Below, piece by piece: positions 26,301 through 29,142 of a DNA stretch of 29,142 nt. This DNA comes from CAZUCE01 sp964619265 (lineage in GTDB: Bacteria; Planctomycetota; UBA1135; GCA-002686595): positions 1-29,142 of the forward strand of contig CAZUCE010000047.1 in assembly GCA_964619265.1 (NCBI GenBank), read 5' to 3'. The position numbers were made by a program, and so were the translations under genes. The notes beneath the pieces were generated by a model that searched no databases, was not told where the DNA came from, and worked only from the letters and a program-made list of their open reading frames with translations. Positions within the stretch are counted from its first letter, which is position 1. Each line of letters starts with the position of its first letter.

Positions 26301-26554
26301 CCGAGGGCCGGGCCCGCGACTTCGTTCGACTTGTGCAGCAGGAGCGCAAGCGCGCCGGGTTGGAGGTTTCCGACCGGGTCCGCGTGAGCTTCCAGGGTTC
26401 CGAAGCCCTGGCTGCGGCGCTCGCGTCCTACGGCGAATACGTCGCGACCCAGGTGCTCGCGGATGCGCTGGACGGGACGGCTTCACTCGCCGGGGATCCG
26501 GCCGGCGAGATCGACGAGCAGCCGGTCCGCATCGCAGTCGCCAAGTCCTGTTGA
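23342..26554 (+). CDS. ileS: Isoleucyl-tRNA synthetase, eukaryote-like type
   Basis: Charges tRNA-Ile with isoleucine, and edits valine, in the cytoplasm. It has 1070 residues, longer than E. coli IleS (about 940). The HIGH-class motif is HFGH at 78-81 in GLPHFGHLLTGYAKDII and the KMSKS loop is KLSKR at 625-629 followed by LRNYPPPEEV. The pairs H(Y/F)GH with KDI and K(M/L)SKR with NYP are the pattern of eukaryote-like IleRS2; the common bacterial type has HIGHA and KMSKSxGN. The CP1 editing domain is present (WTTTPWTMPSNLA near 255; GTGIVHLAPGFGEED near 345). The C-terminus lacks the Cys4 zinc finger of type 1 enzymes. The first 30 residues are a Ser/Pro/Lys-rich extension. No ribosome binding site precedes the ATG. 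Enzymes of this class are often naturally insensitive to mupirocin. Confidence 0.95.
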   Translation: MQSTPKGSASQPDPSSSKAPYPKVPSQADFPALERRILERWQSEGTFQQSIDALPNSGDGGHEFVFYDGPPFANGLPHFGHLLTGYAKDIIPRYQTMCGRRTERRFGWDCHGLPAEMETERTLGISGRQKILEYGIDRFNDHCRESVLRYTEEWRAYVSRSGRWVDFDNSYRTLDTDYMESVLWAFGELYKKGLVYEGFRVMPYSWAAETPVSNFETRLDNAYRERTDPTVTVRFPLEPREGDPGPLDLLVWTTTPWTMPSNLAAAVGPDIDYALMKIGDRIVVLGEGTRGTYKKELANAEQVGTLRGSELVGRAYAPPFGYFRGHAGAHVVLGADFVDTAEGTGIVHLAPGFGEEDQRVCEEAGIELVVPVDEKGQFTPEVPDFQGMNVFEANKPVLQALKDRERAFKIDQIVHNYPHCWRTDQPLIYRAMSSWYVEVTKLRDRMVELNQSIHWMPERVRDGQFGKWLEGARDWSISRNRFWGTPIPVWKSDDPSYPRVDVYGSLDELERDFGVRLNDLHRPGIDALTRPNPDDPTGKATMRRVEDVLDCWFESGSMPFAQVHYPFERKEWFEAHFPADFIVEYVSQTRGWFYTLMVLGAALFDRPPFQNVICHGVLGAADGQKLSKRLRNYPPPEEVFETYGSDALRWFLMSSPLMRGGDLQISQEGKEIGEVIRLVLNPVWSAWSFFTLYANADGLRGHLIEDADGVLDRYALCKTRELVEEVTGAFDAYDISRATQGVRGYLDALNNWYIRRSRPRFWSSEIDADKQAAYDTLYTCLHTLVRTVAPLLPFLAEEIYAGLVRGDAEAPSSVHLCTWPDAAQLPKNEELVEAMDRVRDVCSTTLALREAERLRVRLPLANLTIAGPGAERLEPYADLIRDEVNVRAVTTSQDVGAFASFDLRLDARTLGPRLGKRMKSVMTAAKSGQWKSVDGGRVEVDGEVLEPGDGFQLVIVPTAGESRAVAGLGSGDGVVVLETALTEDLLAEGRARDFVRLVQQERKRAGLEVSDRVRVSFQGSEALAAALASYGEYVATQVLADALDGTASLAGDPAGEIDEQPVRIAVAKSC

Positions 26555-26856
26555 GCGAACTCCCGGGCTCCCCGGGGGGCTAGCTCGCGGGCGAAGCGGC
26601 GGGGGAGCTTTGAGGAACCCCACCGCCGTTCAAGCGGAGGGGAGTGGCGGACAGGGCGTCCGTCGCGAGCAAGGCCCGGACGGCGAGGCGCTAGCCCTGT
26701 TCGATGGGTTCCTGCCCGTTCTCGCCGGAGTTCCCTCCCTGGCCATTCGCTGTTCGCTCTTGGCAAACGCTGACTCGCGCGCGAAGTCCCCGTAGTTCGG
26801 CTCGAACATCCACAGGAGTCTCCGAGCCGATCTTCTTTCACGGAGGCGCAAATTCG
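26555..26856. other. Intergenic region between convergent ileS and BNR gene
   Basis: About 300 nt with no gene I can support. Just after the ileS stop is a GC hairpin, CCCGGG-CTC-CCCGGG at 26562-26576, without a U-tract. A second, weaker inverted repeat CGTCCG/CGGACG lies around 26660-26690. A minus-strand frame (26630-26851) is open but Arg/Ser/Pro-rich and unlike a known family. The region should hold terminators for both flanking genes. Confidence 0.5.
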
Positions 26857-28020
26857 TCAGCCGAAGCGCACGCTGTAGATCGGGGGCAGATTGTTCGCCA
26901 CGACTTCCCAGCGATCGCCGCGATTTTCGCTGACGTAGAGATTGCCCGTAGTTGAGCCAAACGACAACGAGTCACCGCTCTGGGACAGCGCGTGACGATA
27001 GACCACATCATAGGCATTTTCCTGGGGCAGTCCCTCGCGGAGCTGTTTCCAGGTCTTGCCTCCGTCTTCAGTTCTCGCCACGAACAGGGCTCCGTCGACG
27101 GTGATGCGCTTCATGTCGGAAAGCCCGGGGACGAGCCAGGCGGTCTGCCCATCTTTTGGATCGGCAGCGACCGGAAAGCCGAAGTGCACGCCGGCGTCCG
27201 GCTGGCTGACCTGGTTCCAAGTCTTCGATCCATCCGTGGAAGTAAAGACACCGCAGTGGTTCTGCATCCAGACGCGATTGGGGTCGGCGGCGCACAGTTG
27301 AATCGCGTGGGGGTCGTGCCCGGCCCATTCGTCGCCGGGGTCCGGGGCGTAATCCATGATCAAGCCCTGGTTGCGAACGGCCCAGGATTCTCCACCGTCG
27401 GTCGATTCGAACACGCCTGCCGTCGAGATGGCGACCAGGATGTGCCTGGGGTCGCGCGGATCGATTTCGATCGAGTGCAGGCCCGGCGAGAATTCATCTT
27501 CCGCGGCGGGAGTTCCGAACCACCTCGTCGTTCCGTTGCCTGGCCCATCCCACAGCTCACCGCCCCGAGATTCGTGGTCCCAGAGCCCTCGGCACAGCTC
27601 AAACGACTGCCCGCCGTCGCTCGAAATGAACAGACCCCCGGGAATCGTACCGGCATAGATCTTTCCGTCGCTCCCGAAGGCCAGGCACCACAGCTTGAGC
27701 AAGGTGGCTTCTTTCAGGGTCGGTTCGCCTTCGCCGGGGCCGGAATCGGTTGGAGTTGGCGGCAGGTAATGGCGGGCGCCTTCGGGGTAGCGAATCTGAG
27801 GAGCATCCTCCCAGGTTTCGCCACCGTCGGAAGACGAGGAGAGCTTGGCGCCCCAGTGTCCGTGACCCAGCGCCGCCCATAGCTTGCCCGTGTTGGGGTC
27901 GCAGGAAACGAAGTTCACGCCGGCTCCGCTGTGACCTGCGAGTCGCGTCTTCCACGCGCCGTTTGATTTCTCAATGAAGAACGTGCCCTTGCGGGTACCG
28001 ACCAGAATGCGCTTGGACAT
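26857..28020 (-). CDS. BNR/Asp-box beta-propeller protein
   Basis: Protein of 387 residues made of repeated Asp-boxes (S-x-D-x-G-x-x-W), as in sialidases, VPS10 and related propellers: SSSSDGGETWEDA (about 60), FISSDGGQSFEL (about 130), VFESTDGGESWAV (about 210), VFTSTDGSKTWNQ (about 265), ARTEDGGKTWKQL (about 318) and VSENRGDRWEVV (about 365). At least six blades are predicted. It begins MSKRILVGTRKGTFFIE and has no signal peptide, so it is probably cytoplasmic. Neither a sialidase Arg triad nor a nucleophile can be picked out, so I would not call it a hydrolase even though such proteins are often named so. It follows the MoaD-like gene by 52 nt on the same strand, and the two are likely one operon. 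Function is unknown. Confidence 0.82.
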   Translation of the reverse strand: MSKRILVGTRKGTFFIEKSNGAWKTRLAGHSGAGVNFVSCDPNTGKLWAALGHGHWGAKLSSSSDGGETWEDAPQIRYPEGARHYLPPTPTDSGPGEGEPTLKEATLLKLWCLAFGSDGKIYAGTIPGGLFISSDGGQSFELCRGLWDHESRGGELWDGPGNGTTRWFGTPAAEDEFSPGLHSIEIDPRDPRHILVAISTAGVFESTDGGESWAVRNQGLIMDYAPDPGDEWAGHDPHAIQLCAADPNRVWMQNHCGVFTSTDGSKTWNQVSQPDAGVHFGFPVAADPKDGQTAWLVPGLSDMKRITVDGALFVARTEDGGKTWKQLREGLPQENAYDVVYRHALSQSGDSLSFGSTTGNLYVSENRGDRWEVVANNLPPIYSVRFG

Positions 28021-28072
28021 GGTTCTTACTTGGCGGATTTTCTTGGCGGCTGGGGGAACGGGGGGGGGAGGC

Positions 28073-28351
28073 CTAGCCTCCGCTGAGCGCTTGCAGGATG
28101 TGAACCCGCTCGCCGGGAGGAATCGGGTCGGACAGGGTGGTGCGGTCCTTCACGCGCTGCGAACCCACAAACAGGTTCACATGCTGGCGCAGTCGGCCCA
28201 GCTCGTCGCAGATGTAGAAAGCAAACCCCGGAGCGCGCTCCTCCATGGCTCGGACGACTTCCACAACGGTTGTCGCCTCAACCTCGATCGATTCCCCTTC
28301 CAGCTGGGGGAAGAACTGAAACAGGTGTCGGGTGAGCTCCACGCGGACCAT
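28073..28351 (-). CDS. MoaD/ThiS-family ubiquitin-like protein
   Basis: Small beta-grasp protein of 92 residues. It begins VRVELTRHLFQFFP, has a central LRQHVNLFVGSQRV like the NVNV/ING segment of MoaD, continues with an acidic-basic loop, and ends ERVHILQALSGG. The terminal Gly91-Gly92 is the feature that lets MoaD, ThiS and archaeal SAMP proteins be adenylated and then carry sulfur or be linked to lysines. No moaE, moeB, thiF or other molybdopterin or thiamin gene is in the window. It is 52 nt upstream of the BNR gene on the same strand, so it is probably the first gene of a two-gene operon. TAGAAT lies 9 nt before the ATG and GGGAG 1 nt before it, the latter too close for a normal ribosome binding site. 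Whether it carries sulfur or modifies proteins is unknown. Confidence 0.85.
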   Translation of the reverse strand: MVRVELTRHLFQFFPQLEGESIEVEATTVVEVVRAMEERAPGFAFYICDELGRLRQHVNLFVGSQRVKDRTTLSDPIPPGERVHILQALSGG

Positions 28352-28633
28352 GCTCCCATTCTATGGGGAAGCGATCCAGCGGGCCACACCCCAAGCAACC
28401 GGGGGGGGACCCCAGGCCACAGGCAGCTAGCGCGTGGGCCTCGGCCGGGTGGCGACAGCCAGGTCGGCTGTTTCGTCGAATTCGAAAGCGACCTCGAGGG
28501 GTCTCACCAGGTGCTCGTAGGTGCCAGGGTTTCAGTCGATGCAGAGCGTGTGTTGGTTGCATTCTCATGAAGACCCGGAGGTCAAAGGGCCGGTAGCAAA
28601 GGGCTGCCTTCTTGCTGGGGCCGCTCGCGGATC
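28352..28633. other. Upstream region of the MoaD-like gene, no gene seen
   Basis: About 280 nt without a supportable gene. It should contain the promoter of the MoaD-like/BNR pair. Open frames here are Arg- and Pro-rich on both strands, and GC at the candidate third positions is weak (roughly 65 percent by hand count), unlike real genes in this window. Confidence 0.5.
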
Positions 28634-28909
28634 TCAGGCGAAATCGGCAGCTCGTGTTTCGCCCGAGGCGCGGGGCTCGGGCTGCTCGAGCCCCGCGATG
28701 CGGTCGACCGAGTTCGAATTCCAGGCTGCCTGGAACCGGCTGGGAAGGTCGCGAGGCGCCGCCTTGGCCGCGCCCAAGTCGAGCACGGCCCAGCCGGTCT
28801 CGAACGAGCTGAAAGTTGCCGAGGCCATATCGGCCTCGGCGCTCCATTCGGCGACCCAGTTCGATTCGGTGATGATCGGGGAATTCGATGGGTCGGCTGA
28901 GATTTGCAT
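28634..28909 (-). CDS. Possible small hypothetical protein
   Basis: A 91-residue frame on the minus strand, MQISADPSNSPII to ETRAADFA, which I do not recognise. Its composition is protein-like: many Ser, Glu, Asp and Trp, few Arg. A hand count shows clear GC enrichment at its third codon positions between about 28700 and 28907, and the enrichment fades past its stop codon. The opposite-strand frame (28521-28994) shares the same third positions, so strand is not proven; I favour minus because the signal ends near this frame's boundaries and the neighbours are on minus. There is no good ribosome binding site. Two strong hairpins lie inside it, so it could instead be a structured RNA. Confidence 0.35.
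   Translation of the reverse strand: MQISADPSNSPIITESNWVAEWSAEADMASATFSSFETGWAVLDLGAAKAAPRDLPSRFQAAWNSNSVDRIAGLEQPEPRASGETRAADFA
28669..28697. repeat. Perfect 11-bp hairpin
   Basis: CGCGGGGCTCG at 28669-28679 and its exact complement at 28687-28697, with a 7-nt loop. It is very stable, with no U-tract on either side, so it is not a standard intrinsic terminator. Confidence 0.75.
28719..28735. repeat. Perfect 8-bp palindrome with 1-nt centre
   Basis: TTCCAGGC-T-GCCTGGAA. The near-zero spacer is more like a dimeric protein binding site than an RNA hairpin. Confidence 0.7.
28818..28840. repeat. Perfect 9-bp hairpin
   Basis: GCCGAGGCC and its exact complement around a 5-nt loop (ATATC). It is the third perfect inverted repeat within 172 nt. 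There is no U-tract. Confidence 0.75.
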
Positions 28910-29142
28910 CCGGGCCCTTGGCGCCCGGGCCTTGGGGCGGACCGGATTTTGCTCCTCCGGCGAACGGGGACCAGGCCCTCGGGCTGCCTTGTGAGGCCCT
29001 GGGGTGCGCCAGGGCGGTCTGGCGGCTGGTTTGAGGGTCGGGCGTCACCAGGCAGGGAGGGGCCGCGTAGCCACCGCTCTGCGGTGTCCGGATCTATTCT
29101 CCCCTCCAGGCTCTGCTACCCCCGGTCCTGCTACCCCCGGCC
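28910..29142. other. Right-end intergenic region, no gene seen
   Basis: I see no supportable gene. An imperfect 10-bp inverted repeat (one mismatch) lies at 28971-28980 and 28993-29002, and the short tandem repeat described separately lies at the very end. The region is cut by the window edge. Confidence 0.4.
29113..29142. repeat. Two copies of a 15-bp tandem repeat at the window edge
   Basis: CTGCTACCCCCGG occurs at 29113-29125 and 29128-29140, giving a 15-bp period (CTGCTACCCCCGGTC then CTGCTACCCCCGGCC). More copies may follow beyond the window. Confidence 0.7.

Noticed and set aside
26428..26851. Minus-strand open frames between ileS and the BNR gene
   Set aside because: One overlaps the ileS 3' end in antisense. 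The other is Arg/Ser/Pro-rich, lacks a recognisable domain and sits where terminators are expected.
28521..28994. Plus-strand frame of 157 codons at the right end
   Set aside because: It shares third positions with the minus-strand candidate, but the coding-like signal is weak over its first third; kept only as the alternative for 28634-28909.

Overview
The window is GC-rich bacterial chromosome, mostly housekeeping genes with a few accessory blocks. The organism is probably a Gram-negative-type bacterium: it has a LolCDE-like lipoprotein export system, lipoprotein signal peptides and periplasmic metal capture. Calcium-binding FG-GAP (CRTAC1) proteins paired with TPR proteins, frequent GTG starts, few Shine-Dalgarno sequences and a very large hybrid histidine kinase together suggest Planctomycetota or a similar deep lineage. 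That placement is an inference, not something the sequence proves. I see no phage, transposon, CRISPR array or plasmid gene set. The one lysozyme-like gene, at the left edge, has no phage genes beside it inside the window.

Layout. (1) 97-690 (+): T4-type lysozyme domain protein. (2) 773-9498 (-): a long same-strand series transcribed right to left: lysS, an FtsX-type Lol permease, lolD, mntR, mntA, mntB, mntC, mntD, sodA. It ends in a clear intrinsic terminator at 703-740. Just before mntA lie two near-identical palindromes, GTAGC-N4-GCTAC, over a plausible promoter. They are the likely MntR operators. (3) 9841-9916 (-): tRNA-Ala(GGC), in the divergent region between lysS and leuS. (4) 10084-13400 (+): leuS, overlapped by an ApeQ/FabG2-like ketoreductase. 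(5) 13473-16330 (-): a secreted TPR protein and a CRTAC1-type lipoprotein, translationally coupled. (6) 16461-21068 (+): a 1535-residue multi-sensor hybrid histidine kinase with two degenerate N-terminal receivers. (7) 21138-23213 (-): a GT-C-like integral membrane protein with a large C-terminal soluble part, divergent from (8) ileS at 23342-26554 (+), which is of the eukaryote-like type. (9) 26857-28351 (-): a MoaD/ThiS-like protein ending in Gly-Gly followed by a BNR (Asp-box) beta-propeller protein. (10) 28352-29142: mostly non-coding, with several perfect hairpins, one possible small ORF and a short tandem repeat cut by the window end.

How the genes fit together. The best-supported functional unit is manganese homeostasis. 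MntR has all six expected metal ligands, including the Asp typical of the Mn-sensing type. MntABCD is a complete binding-protein-dependent importer, and the superoxide dismutase carries the Mn-type glutamine. The regulator gene lies upstream of the operator and overlaps lolD, so it is probably made from the lysS-lol transcript while its targets are transcribed from their own repressible promoter. The other blocks are translation (three aminoacyl-tRNA synthetases and a tRNA), envelope biogenesis, and signalling. The least understood parts are the MoaD-like/BNR pair, the TPR/CRTAC1 pair, the C-terminal domain of the GT-C-like protein and the hairpin-rich right end.
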